Below, piece after piece: positions 20,301-31,351 of a DNA stretch of 64,000 nt. Source of the DNA: Litsea cubeba (taxonomy: Eukaryota > Streptophyta > Magnoliopsida > Laurales > Lauraceae); NCBI GenBank assembly GCA_012931725.1, contig CM022949.1, positions 58,337,922 to 58,401,921 on the forward strand. Direction: 5' to 3'. Every line of letters begins with the position of its first letter. Within the stretch, counting starts at the first letter, position 1. The translations under genes were made by a program, and so were the position numbers. Below the pieces are notes generated by a model that was not told where the DNA came from, did not search any database, and saw only the letters and a program-made list of their open reading frames with translations.

Positions 20301-22550
20301 TTTATACACATCGTGCGTGTTCCGGTTCCGCGGCCTGTTTCCCCATCTACCTCGTGTAGCATGGGTTCGTGTTCTTGCGTGTCGTGCTTGTCGTGCGTGC
20401 TTGCTCTAATCATCATGAATGATGGAGAAAGGATGGGCTCTCTGTGGATTACTATTCATGATATTATATGTATTCATGCTAGTTTCATTTTGTATATCGT
20501 TCATGGACTCGTTCATGGACTCTTATTTTCTTGATAAGCATCTTGTTCATGCATTGTTTTTAACCTTGTAAATCTGTTTCAAGTTTAGTAAAATGTTTTA
20601 AATATTGTTTCCTTTAAAGCTTTGATTTTTACTTATGTTTTTGCCTAAATTGATCACCTGCCAAACCGTTGTGTCTGATATTCTACACTTTGGTGCTTTA
20701 GGCAGCAGGTCCTCGTCTTGAGCTAGTTCGTGTGCAGTTGGCTTTTGAGCCACGAGTTTTGCAGGCTTGTTGTGTCAACGATGTCATGTAGATGTCTTGC
20801 TTAACTCCGGAGTTTCGTTACATACTTGGGTAGTATTTGTTTTTAGCTTGTTATTCTTTTAAGGCTTTTGTTAGCCTTTATCTTGGGAATGTAATTAATG
20901 CACTTGTTAATTTATAACTTGAATATGCTTGGGTAATGATAAACATGTTACTGTCAGCCCTGTATATTTTGATATCATGTCTTGTTCCAGTCCAAGTTTG
21001 AATATTGCTATGACAGCTTTATGCTGATAGGTTCAGTGTGACGCGGAACCCGATGGCCACGGATTCCAGGTCGCCTTCCGCGAAATGTTTTGATGTGTTT
21101 GAGAATTTTGCTTTCCTCACACACGCGGATCCTGGGGAGAAATACAAAATTTTAATTAAACCCCAAATCACGCTCCCCAAGATCGGATCACTGCAGGATC
21201 CCGATTTTTGGGGCGTGACAAAGCCAGAGCCCATGCCAGAAAGCAAAGAAGACCAAGAAGAATGGGTTGACAAGCTTGTCAGGCAGGTTATCCAACGCAA
21301 TATGGAAGTTACCGGATTCGCCCGAGGTCACTTGGACTCTTATGACTCCGGCGATCACGGCGCATCTCTTTTTTCTCAAGAGATAAAAGAATATCCCCTG
21401 CCAGAGAGATTCAGTGTCCCGAGGTTCGTCCACTATGATGGTATCTCGGACCCAACAGCCCACCTCCGGCATTTCACCCAGAAGATGTCGGTGTGGGGCG
21501 ATGTCAGCCACCTAAATTGCAGAGTCTTTTCTTCAAGTCTGGGAGTCCTTCCCCTCAAATGGTTTTGCAGTCTCCCAGAAGAATCGATTTTGAGCTGGCG
21601 ACAGTTACGGAGCTCTTTCCTCGGAAAGTTTCTGGCACACCGGGTCATCCCGAAGACCGACAACGACATCATGGCCCTCAGAATGAGGTAGAATGAGAGT
21701 GTCACTCAGTTCGCCAAGAGATTCTGGACGGTCTACAACCAGATTGAGAACTCCAACGCCGAAGTGGCGATTAGATCCTTCCAGCAAGCCCTGCTTCCAA
21801 GCAATGATCTCCGGAAAGAGTAGGTAGGGAACCCAGTAGTCTCGGTAGAAGCATTAATGGCCTGGTTGAACAAATACATCGCACAGGAGGAGGACGAGGT
21901 CAGGGCCAATGAGAGCTTCGGCGTCTCTAAATCCTCCAAAGGCCAGTCCAAGCCTGAAAGCTGACCTGATAGCCGAGCCTCCAAGGATGAGGATCGAGCA
22001 CCCCGGCATGACGTCCGCTCCTCCAAGAAGGAGAGGAAGGCGTTCCAAAGGGAACAGTCGAACCGAAACTGGACATCACCCAGCTCGGCAGCATTCTCAA
22101 CACCCAGCACGGGAGGTGACAGGAAGTATAGGTCGACCGTCTATACAGTCTTTGTAGAGCCAATCCATAAGATCTTTAACAAGATCAAGGACAAGCCGTA
22201 CTTCAGTTGGCCGCAGCCTATGACGAGCAACCTGGCCTCCCGTGACCAGAGTAAGTTATGTGCCTACCATAAGCAGAATGGGCACAGAACCGAGAACTGT
22301 TATTCCCTCAAAACACATCTCAAGAAGCTCGTCAAGGACGGGCACCTAAAGGAGTACGTGCAAAGAGGAGGGAACGTGAACAATAACCAAGCTCAACGCC
22401 AGGACGACCGGGATCATTCCAGCGACGAGTCGGAAAAAATCATCAACGTCATCCACCTGGCCCTGTACCCCAGGGGAGTAACCAGGCTCGTGCCGAGGCC
22501 AGGAGGGCTTCACACGGCAAACAGGTGATGACCGCCGAGCTCGAACCACA
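17338..22550 (+). pseudogene. gag: Gag of the second Tat element, split by LTR B
   Basis: The N-terminal part (17338-17907) aligns with KGGESS and with the coiled coil (LQEKDRLIQQLQRQLQQQ). The expected ATG is missing and a TGA follows KRH at 17860. After LTR B the frame resumes at 21221 with PLPERFSVPRFVHYDGISDP and LPLKWFCSLPEESILSW. A TAG at 21689 replaces a likely Gln codon and another TAG occurs near 21820. The zinc-binding CAYHKQNGHRTENC is kept (near 22260). Confidence 0.85.
17908..21220 (+). repeat. Solo Del/Tekay-type LTR B (3313 bp) in the gag of the second Tat element
   Basis: Starts TGTAAGACCCCGACCC and ends TTTGGGGCGTGACA, the end pattern of Del/Tekay chromovirus LTRs. No internal domain is present. 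Flanks are AGGTC and AAGCC, an imperfect five-base duplication differing by two transitions. Gag similarity resumes right after it. A block of CGGCTAG/CTAGCCG and GGTCAACC-type repeats lies at 19300-19590. Short plus and minus frames inside (for example 20271-20534) show no protein similarity. Confidence 0.85.
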
Positions 22551-23140
22551 ATCCAAGAAAGCTCGGAAGGAGAAGCCCATAATCTATTTTTCGAAGGAAG
22601 AACTGGAAGGAGTCCAGCTCCCCCATAACGATCCGCTGATCGTCACTCTGAAGCTCAAGAACTTTAAAGTTCAAAGGATTCTTGTTGATCCCGCCAGCTC
22701 ATCCGAGATCCTTTATTTTGAATGCTTCAAAAGAATGGGTCTCGGTGAGAAAGATCTACAGGAAGCACGAACCCCTCTGGTTGGTTTCAGCGCCAAGCCA
22801 ATCTATCCTAAGGGGAAGATCTCCCTTAAAGTCCAGATCGAAGGCGCCACCGTGATAACGACTTCCTCATGGTTGATGCGTCGTCCCCATACAATGCAAT
22901 AATGGGGAGAAACTGGCTGCATATCCTAGGGCAGTTCCTTCCACCTACCACCAGAACCTCAAATTCCCCTTCGAGGGCAAGGATGGAAGAGTGAGGGCGG
23001 TCATGGTCAAAGGCAACCAACAGGCAGCCAGGCAGTGTTTAATGGCCGTCATACCTGATGAACGAGAGCCAAAGCAGGTACAAATGGCTGAACTTGAGGC
23101 CGAACTGGATGAGGTCGGTTGAGATCCCGAAAAGAAGAGC
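22551..23140 (+). pseudogene. Protease region of the second Tat element, active site altered
   Basis: Aligns with the protease of the first Tat element (KPIYPKGKISLKVQIEGA, AARQC region). Where the active site should read D-S/T-G, this copy reads RILVDPASSSE, so the catalytic triplet is lost. A frameshift follows near 22860. Clearly non-functional. Confidence 0.8.
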
Positions 23141-25110
23141 GTCGAAGACTTGACCGAAGTCAGGATCGACCCCCTCGACCCTGAAAGATTCTTCTTGCTT
23201 GGAAGCCAGCTCGCCGAGCAAGAGCGGGGCGAACTCGTGAACTTCCTTTTGCAAAACAAAGAAGTCTTTGCTTGGACGCCGTCCGAGATGCCCGGCATCG
23301 ACCCTGAGGTCATGTGCCACAAGCTAAGCATGGATCCCAAGCACAAACCAGTGATGCAAAAGGCTCGCAGGACAGGCGTGCCGCAGACAGAGGCAATGGT
23401 CGAGGAGGTCAAAAATTTATTGGAAGCCAAGGCAATTAGAGAGGTCAAGTATCTGGTATGGTTGGAAAACATAGTGGTCGTCAAAAAGAAAACCGGGAAA
23501 TGGAGGGTCTGCGTCGACTTCACGGACCTCAACAAGGCGTGTCCTAAGGACAGCTTTCCACTCCCCAAGATTGATCAAATGATCGACGCCACTGCCGGGC
23601 ATGACAGGATGAGTTTTCTGGACGCCTACAGAGGATATCATCATATCCCAATGTATGGGCCCGACGAGGAGAAAACGGCGTTCATAACTCCCAGAGGCAT
23701 CTACTATTACAAAGTGATGTCCTTCTGATTGAAAAACACAGGAGCAACCTACCAGAGGTGAGTGACCAAGATGTTCCAGGCACAACTCGGCAAGACAATG
23801 GAGGTCTACATTGACGATATGGTCGTCAAGACTAAGCAGTCCTAGGGCCACTTAGCCGCCTAAGTCAGGTGTTTGACATCCTCCGATAGTTTCGGCTAAA
23901 ACTAAACGCCTCCAAGTGTGCATTCGGCGTCAGCTCCGGCAAATTCCTTGGAAGCCTAGTCACTAAAAGAGGGATTGAAGCCAATCCGAACCAGATCTGG
24001 ACAATCCTAGCGATACAGAGTCCAACCACGATGAAATAGGTTTAGAAGCTCACTGGCATGGCTGTCGCGCTCAATCGCTTCATCAGCCAATCTTCGGACA
24101 AGTGCAGACCATTTTTTCAACTCCTAAAGAAAAGCCTGAAATTTGAGTTGACTCCGGAGTGCAGCGACGCTCTACAAAGTCTGAAAACCTACCTCTCCTC
24201 GCCTCCCCTGCTCTCGACCCCAAGACAGGGCGAGGTGCTCTATTTGTACCAAGCGGTCTCGGATCATAGCTCGATCCTCATCAGAGAGGGAGATAAGCAA
24301 CAGCAGCCAATCTACTACACGAGCAAGATCACGCTCGATGTCGAGACCCGATACTCTCCATTAGAAAAGCTCGCATTAGCGCTCGTCAGCGCTTCTCGCA
24401 AGCTATCCCACTACTTTCAAACCTTTACCATCGTGATCATAACAGAACATCCACTCAAATCCATCTTCAAGAAAGCAGATTTCTCTGGCAGAATCTCGCG
24501 CTGGGCCGTCGAACTAGGACAATACGGCATCCGGTATCAACCTAGGACGGCAGTCAAAGCTCAAGTCTTTGCAGATTTCATTGTAGAGTTCGTTTCTCCG
24601 AGTTCGGCGTCGACCTTGCTTGACACCGAACTGGCCACAGGCATGAGGACGAAGTCACGGAGGCCGAACAGTTCCTTGCTTCAGCTTGGAAAGTCTTCGT
24701 CGATGGATCCTCTACCTCCAAGAGAGCTGGCGCTCGCATAGTCCTTCAATCTCCAGAGGGACTGGTCATCGAGAAGGCTTTAACACTAAACTTCAAGGCG
24801 TCAAATAACGAGGCAGAGTACGAGGCCCTCATAGCAGGGCTGAACAGAGCTAAAATCCTCGGAGCTCAATAGCTTGTGGTGTTCAGTGATTCACAGTTGG
24901 TAACAAGTCAGCTCGCTGGAGACTATCAAGCTCGCGACGATCGGATGGCAGCCTACTTAGCCCTCGTAAAAAATCTTCTTTCTCAATTCCAAGATGCCAA
25001 AATCAAGCAGATCAGTAAATATTCCAATTCTCATGCCGACGCCCTCGCCGGCCTGGCTTCAGTGGTCGAGGCTGGGAGGAAAAGAATTGTCGGAGTAGAA
25101 TCACTTGGAA
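23141..25110 (+). pseudogene. Reverse transcriptase and both RNase H domains of the second Tat element
   Basis: Open to 23728 with CVDFTDLNKACPKDSFPLP and SFLDAYRGYHHI. It is then broken by TGA codons near 23728 and 23760, a TAG near 23843 and further disruptions to 24040. VYIDDMVVKT, the active site, is present near 23810. RNase H follows (LSHYFQTFTIVIITEH), then the second RNase H (ASNNEAEYEALIAGL, FSDSQLVTSQL, NSHADALAGLAS). Confidence 0.88.
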
Positions 25111-25845
25111 CACCGAGCATAGAGTTTCCACCGCTTCGACAAATACTGTGTGCCGACCCCAGTCCAAGCTGGATGGACCTGATCATTGCTTTCATCAAAG
25201 ACAATCGACTTCCAGAAGACAAGAACGAGGCTCACAGAATCAGGCTCAAGGCAGCTCGGTTTTGGCTGAGCCCAGAAGGCAAACTCTACAGGAAATCTTT
25301 CACCGGCCCCTACCTTCAGTGTGTGCACCCGGACCAGGTCCAAAACTTCCTCTACGAGATACACGAAGGAATCTGCGGGAGCCACATTGGAGGATGGTCA
25401 CTGGCATACCGAGCTATCAGCCAAGGGTACTGGTGGCTGTACATGCAGAGAGACGGCAGATATACGCCAAGAAGTGCGAAAAATGCCAAAAATCCTCACA
25501 CTCGCTCCATCAGCTGGCACAAGACCTGAGCCCGCTCTCTAGTCCTTGGCCCTTCGCCCAATGGGGACTGGACATTGTGGGACCTCTCCACCGAGCCCCA
25601 GGGAATAAGAGGTGGTTGATGGTAGCAGCCAACTACTTCACCAAGTGGATAGAAGCAGAAGCGTTGTCTTCCATCACCGAGCGTGACTCAAAGAGCTTCG
25701 TCTGGAAGAACATCATCACAAGGTTTGGAATTCCACGAGCATTGGTCTCGAACAACGGGACCCGATTCGACTCCAACCTCTTTAGAAACTTCTGCCAAGA
25801 GCTCGGTATCAGAAATCATTATTCCACCCCAGCATACCACAAAGT
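25111..25845 (+). pseudogene. int: Integrase of the second Tat element, truncated
   Basis: Zinc-binding (HEGICGSH, CEKCQKS) and catalytic-core motifs (WGLDIVGPL, SNNGTRFDS) are readable, with one frame change near 25450. Similarity stops at STPAY, just before the catalytic Glu helix, where the Angela LTR starts. The usual SDNG reads SNNG, so the second catalytic Asp is lost. Confidence 0.85.
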
Positions 25846-27653
25846 TGTTAGTTTTATGGACTCGATCCATTAGATGATATAATAAATTGATTAATTTCTT
25901 TATTTATCAGTATATTCATGCTTTCCTTTCATGAGATGAATGGTGATTTATTAGATATTTACACATAACCAATACGAATGACATGATGGTTCATGAGATG
26001 AACCGGAGTCCATAAGTATATTAGATGTAACACATGCGTATGGATGAGATCCACATACGGGAGACATGTGTGACAAATCTTATACTTAAATATCTTCGCA
26101 CCCAGTTATGAGACTGGACATCTCATACTGACAAGGTTGCAGCATTTTGATCACTATGAGATAGTGTTATTTGTCTCGATCATCAGAATGTAAGATTATG
26201 GATCATAGTGCTGGTACATTGGATGTATTGAAGGACCATAAGAAGCACCTTATAAACACTATCTTTATTTTAAGGTTTGCTCTCATAATTCCCTAGCAAT
26301 AGGCTCTCAATCCTGAGACATTAATGAACTCAAGTTTCTATCTATTCATTTGCTTTGAGTCACCAATGAGTGAGGCCAACTGTAGGTCAACACTTCGGTG
26401 ATTTGGGTACGTTGTAGTAGAGCTATGGGAACATTCAATGGTCAAGATGAAATCTATCTCTAATATCCCCTTGTGCCAATTAATGGATTTATCATTGGTA
26501 AGTGCACACCCATTCCGATTAAGAGTTAATTGGAAAGGTACCATTGATCATTATAATTAATTAGGGATCAAGGATAATAAGATATGGATCTAGTATGGAA
26601 GACAGGTCCAATTGATCCATGGATATTGATAGAGGGGCTTACTTGTGGTAATGTGGAAGTTTAGGGTCTTCTTTGTAAGATTCCTAAGACTGAAGTTCAA
26701 TTGCATTTATATAGTGGAGTTATTTGCAATTAACTGTGTACCCGGATTACACATGAGATGTGGGGTCGCTTGTCCCAGTTGAAGCCAGCTTTCAAAGGAA
26801 TCCCTAGTGGTCCCCACGCTAGCCCAATTATTAGAAAGTATCTAATTCTAGTTGAACTCTAAAAGGAAAGTTACTATTTCTATTAGAAGTGAGGTAATAG
26901 TAAACTTACTAATTTTAGTAGAAGTGAGACTTCTATTTTAATTAGAAAGGAATTAGAAAGTTACTAATCATAATTGAAGTAAGACTTCTAAATATGAGAT
27001 AAGTAAAGTTACTACTTGTAATGGAAGTGAGACTTCTATTTAAATTAGAAAAGAAAAAGTTACTAATTCTTGATTGAAGTAAGACTTCTATTTCAATTAG
27101 TAAAAGAAGAGGTTTGCTTGAGAAGCTATAAATAGAAGAGAACCTAAGGGGTGGACGTCCAAGTACTATCCTAGCATTGGGATTCACTCCCAAGGCCCCC
27201 TTGTGCAAGAGTTGCACATGCTCTTTCTCCTCTCCCTCTTCTAGTTCTCTTTCTAGTTCCCTCCTTTGAGTTCCTAGTAGTTTTCTCTTGGAGATCCCAC
27301 CATCTTCTTAAGAAAGAGATTCTGATTCGAGTCATAGCGTGGAAGACCATTGGGTATTGGAGAAACCTATTTGATTCGTGAAAGAGTTCGCCATCAAAGA
27401 AAGTAGCAATTTCTCCATTAGAGCACAACCGAGCTCCAAAGGTATAATCTATTTCCTTGTATGTTATAGATATTTGTTGCATGTTTGTTGCTGATTTTCT
27501 ATCTCCTAAATATAGATTGAATTACTGATCATGATAGATGAGAATGAGGGTTTGCATCTTGGGAAGATTGGTAGCCTTCTGAATAGTTGATCCCTGTATC
27601 AAGTGGGTCAAAATTTTTGAAACCTATCTTAGAGGCCCACCTAATTTCCAACA
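25846..27653 (+). repeat. 5' LTR of the Angela-type element (1808 bp)
   Basis: TG at 25846 and CA at 27653, directly followed by the primer site. Its first ~790 bp match 36342-36910 plus 45284-45505. TATAAATA at 27127-27134 is the probable TATA box. Upstream of it, at about 26875-27100, is a run of TAGAAGT-gag-ACTTCTA hairpins spaced about 50-55 bp. Confidence 0.92.
27127..27134 (+). promoter_or_regulatory. TATA box of the Angela LTR
   Basis: TATAAATA in the context GAAGC...GAAGAG, placed in the LTR about 525 bp before its end, as usual for a U3/R border in long Copia LTRs. Confidence 0.6.
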
Positions 27654-27655
27654 AT

Positions 27656-27667
27656 TGGTATCAGAGC
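27656..27667 (+). other. Primer-binding site, initiator Met tRNA type
   Basis: TGGTATCAGAGC directly follows the LTR, the classical Copia primer site. Confidence 0.93.
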
Positions 27668-29394
27668 CTTACCTCATCTCTAATCATGTGTATCAGTAAG
27701 CTTGATTTAATCTTTGCATGAGATGCGAAGAGGATAAATCAAGGGCTATGTACGGATCATTTTTTATGGTTTTGCTTGGATAATTAGTGAATCCATGTTT
27801 GGATAGTCACAAAAGGGTTTAACAATGATGGAATGATGGTAGGAAGTCATTGAGAGTCTTCAGAAGAGTTCTTGAGATGTTTGGACACGAAATAAATAAA
27901 AACCCAACCTGCAGATTTCCGTCAGGTCGGTCGACCGAGCCCTCTGGTCGGTTGACCGAAGACACTGACACAGCAGATCGCAGCTCAAACCCCGCCGGGT
28001 GATACCCCCGGACCCCCTCTGCGTAGCGCATGATTTAAAGTAGTGGCAATTTTGGCATCTTGTCATTCCATTGTTGTTTGGTAGCCCGGTTTTGTAAATT
28101 GCTTTGCTAGTATGAGTTACTAACATGCAGGTTATCTTGTCCTCTCCATGTGGCCCACAAGTCTTATTACTTTCTTTTATGGTTGATGATTTATTTTTGG
28201 CAATTTGTAAAGGGCATCATGGTTTCCTTGGTTTCCCGGTATAGGGCAAGGCGTGGTGAAATTCCCTATGAGCTTTTTTATTTCCATTAATAGATTACCA
28301 TGTAAGTCTCATCGTAGAGACATAGAAATTTATGTAATTTTCTAAATTTGTAAATTCTGGTGATGTCTGAGACGAAGAAGGAAAGTGAAGTTGGACTCCT
28401 AATTAAAGAGTTTGAAGATTATCAAAGGTGTTTTGGAGTTTCCCAAAGTGTTTGAGGAATTCCAAATTTTTGGAAAGTCTAGAAGTCCAAGAAGTCTATT
28501 CCGCTGGGGCCATGTGGAGGAGAGGACTAGTTTCTAATTTTAGCATTTTCTATTTATAGATTAATGCTTTATTTAGAATGTTTCCAAATCTGATCAAAAC
28601 ATAGCAAGTTACTAATATAGGTCAAATCAAATTAATTTTTGGAAGGAGTTCTAATTAGTGTTGATGACCCATGAGATGGACACATTAGTAACACTAATTT
28701 AAGAAACTGGACTTTCCTTAAAATAACTTGACTTGGAACCAATCTTAGATCATATTATGAGATGATTTGATGATTCATATATTTATTTATGTGGGCCCTA
28801 ATACCTTAAAAGGAAATCTTCAATTCAAAATATTAAGTGGGAGCGGGGCATTAAAATTGAGAAATCCTCATGGTTTTCCACCATAGGTCCATTGTAAGGA
28901 AAGTATTAGCCTCGCGCCACTAAAAGTGTGGTCGTTCCCCACGGAGGGCTTTTATTGGTCTGGTTACTAGATATGGATCTCCTTTGGATAGTATTGGTGA
29001 GACGTGGTGGGGTTCACTCCCCAAGGAGGAGCTGCCCATTGCGGTTGTCATGCAATATTAGTTGGTGGGTTACACTTAACTAAAATAATGATGTAGTATC
29101 CCCAAGGATTTGCCTCATGTATTTTAAAAACCAAAGCAAATCGGGAGTCATACATTATTTGGTATGAGATACCTAGATGATAATGAATGATTGAGGATCA
29201 AGGATAGTTAGTTTTAATCTTAATTTTGACAACTTTGATCCGCACCAATCTATGGGGCATTTGCACTCCCCAAGGAGGCATGCCCTAGGGGATTGGGATT
29301 CCGATATATTCTGAATTTAGTGGTTATGAGGATTCCCACATAAATTTAGTAGAATACTAAAACCCAATGTCATTTATATTCTTGTATTGAATGT
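27668..29394 (+). other. Long untranslated leader of the Angela element
   Basis: No coding region is seen in these 1.7 kb, which fits the long leaders of BARE/Angela elements. At 27921-27975 it holds TCGGTCGACCGA (perfect 12-bp palindrome, 27927-27938) and a diverged second copy GGTCGGTTGACCGA. Several 'ccccaaggagg' segments occur between 29000 and 29290. Confidence 0.6.
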
Positions 29395-29418
29395 ATGGTT
29401 ATGTGCAACAGTTTATTC

Positions 29419-30357
29419 AGCATGAATTCAAATACTTTCAATCCACTTGTGACCATCCTCAACCAGAATAAGTTGATGGGATCCAATTATATAGACTGGA
29501 AAAGGAACCTGGATATTATCCTAACAGCTTCAAGATGCAAATATGTCCTTACTATACCCTCCCTTCCTGAGCCTGAGCCTGATGCACCACAGGATGTGAA
29601 AAACCTTTACACCAAGTGGACCAAAGACAATGAGATGGCCAGATGTTTTATTCAGGCATCTATGTCTAGTGTTTTGCAAGATCAACATCAATTCTATAAG
29701 TCAGCATACAATATTATATCGAACTTAAAGGAGATGTTTGCAGAACAGGTTAGGCCTGCTAGGCAGGCTGCTATAAAAGTGCTGATAAATACTGAGATGA
29801 CTGAGGGAACCCCAGTACAAAAACATTTGTTAAAAATTATGTTGGCATTGAATGAGTTAGATGTACTGGGGGCTACGATTGATACAGAATCACAGATCAA
29901 CATGATCATTCAATCACTACCAGACTCATTCAAACATTTTGAGATCAATTATAATAAATTGGAAATGACCATAGCTGAGCTGTCCCGCTAGCTGGTAGTA
30001 TTTGAGGAAATCATGAAGAAAAGACCAACTACACTCATGACAGAAAAGTCATTTGCTAAGTCTAAGCCGAAAGGCAAAGACCGGGATAGCAAGAAGAAAT
30101 CGGTCATCAAGGGTCCTAAGGTGGAGAATGGTTCTACTAGTGGTGTGAGCAAGGTCAAGGATACGGGAGTAAAGGGAAAGTGTTTCCACTGTGGTATGAT
30201 AGGACATTGGAAGAGGAATTGTCCAGACTTTCTGTCAAAGGAAAGGACCTCAAGTATGATTGAGTCACTTATTTCTGAAGATAGTTTTGCAACTGGTACT
30301 TCAGAATCCTGGTGTGTTGACTTCGGTGCAACTAATTACATATGTAATATGTTGTAG
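29419..30357 (+). pseudogene. gag: Angela gag and protease start
   Basis: Start chosen at MNSNTFNPLVTILNQNK. The UBN2-type gag domain follows, then an in-frame TAG at 29989 and a continuing frame with a zinc knuckle CFHCGMIGHWKRNC. The protease motif reads SWCVDFGATNYIC where D-S-G is expected, so the active-site Ser is replaced by Phe. The frame ends at a TAG near 30355. Confidence 0.85.
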
Positions 30358-31346
30358 GAGTTGTAGGTAACCAGGAGGATTAGTGGCAGGGGAAGTCATT
30401 GTTAACCTGAGATCGGAAGCCAAGGTAGAAGCAGTGTCAGTGGGAGTAGTAACTTAGTTGATATTAAATTGATTTTGTCAGATACATTATATGTACCATT
30501 TTAAGACGGAATTTTAATTTCTAGTATGATGAATAAGAGTTATTCTATTACTTTTGGTAATTAAATTGTCTTAAAGATGAACGGTGTTCTTATATATTCT
30601 GACAAGGTAATCAATGGCCTTTATTTGTTTAAACCCCACAATGTATGAGATACATGACACTGATATTAATAGACCTTCATTAAAGAGGTAGTCACCTTCA
30701 TCTAATCCAACAAACCTTTGGCACCAGAGGCTAGGTCATTTAAACGTAAAACAGGATTGACAAGCTAGTGAAAGATGGTATCTTGCTTTCATTGGCTATA
30801 GAACCAATGCATGTCTGCAAGTCTTGTCTGGAAGGCAAAATGACCAATAGACCCTTATTCATCTAAGGGCAGTAGGGCCAAAGATTTATTGGAGTTAGTG
30901 TATACTGATGTGTATGGACCCATAATATTAGAGCGAGAGATTGATACGAGTATTTCATCACTTTCACCGATGATTACTCAAGATATGGATACATATGATA
31001 CATATACCTTATGCACCGCAAGTCCCAGACTTTTGAAAAGTTCAAAGAGTCTTGAGCATAAGTGGAAAAGCATTTAGGTAAAAGTATAAATACTCTTCGA
31101 TGAGATTGAGGAGGAAAATATCTCTCCGCTAATTTTTATGGGATACTTATCAGAAAATGGGATTCGATAGCAATAGTCTGCTCCTGGTTTGCCTCAACAA
31201 AACGGAGTAGCAGAAAGAAGGAACAAGACTCTTTTAGATATGATCAGGTCTATGTTAAGTTTCTCAAAATTACCTATATTTTGGGATATGGAAACTGAAA
31301 TGTGTATACTAAACATCATTCCATCTAAGTCTATACCTGAGACTCC
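30358..31346 (+). pseudogene. Angela protease and integrase, part 1
   Basis: Heavily broken. Readable pieces are the zinc-binding region (LWHQR-type, near 30715), ELVYTDVYGPI (start of the catalytic core, near 30890) and LPQQNGVAERRNKTLLDMIRSM (near 31190). Similarity runs up to KSIPETP, where solo LTR C is inserted, and resumes at 34661. Confidence 0.8.
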
Positions 31347-31351
31347 CCGGG

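Larger units (their letters stand above)
16478..25845 (+). mobile_element. Second Ty3/gypsy Tat-lineage element, 3'-truncated and decayed
   Basis: 5' LTR (16478-17294), primer site, gag, protease, reverse transcriptase, both RNase H domains and most of integrase are recognisable by similarity to the first Tat element. Many stops are present, several explained by C-to-T or G-to-A changes. Gag is interrupted by LTR B (17908-21220). The element ends abruptly within integrase, where the Angela element begins. The antisense gene region and 3' LTR are not found. Confidence 0.9.

Noticed and set aside
20271..20534. 87-codon frame in LTR B with hydrophobic, Cys-rich sequence
   Set aside because: No similarity, and not open in the related LTR C.
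17903..21225. Perfect target duplication for LTR B
   Set aside because: AGGTC and AAGCC agree in only three of five bases; I report it as imperfect rather than as proof.
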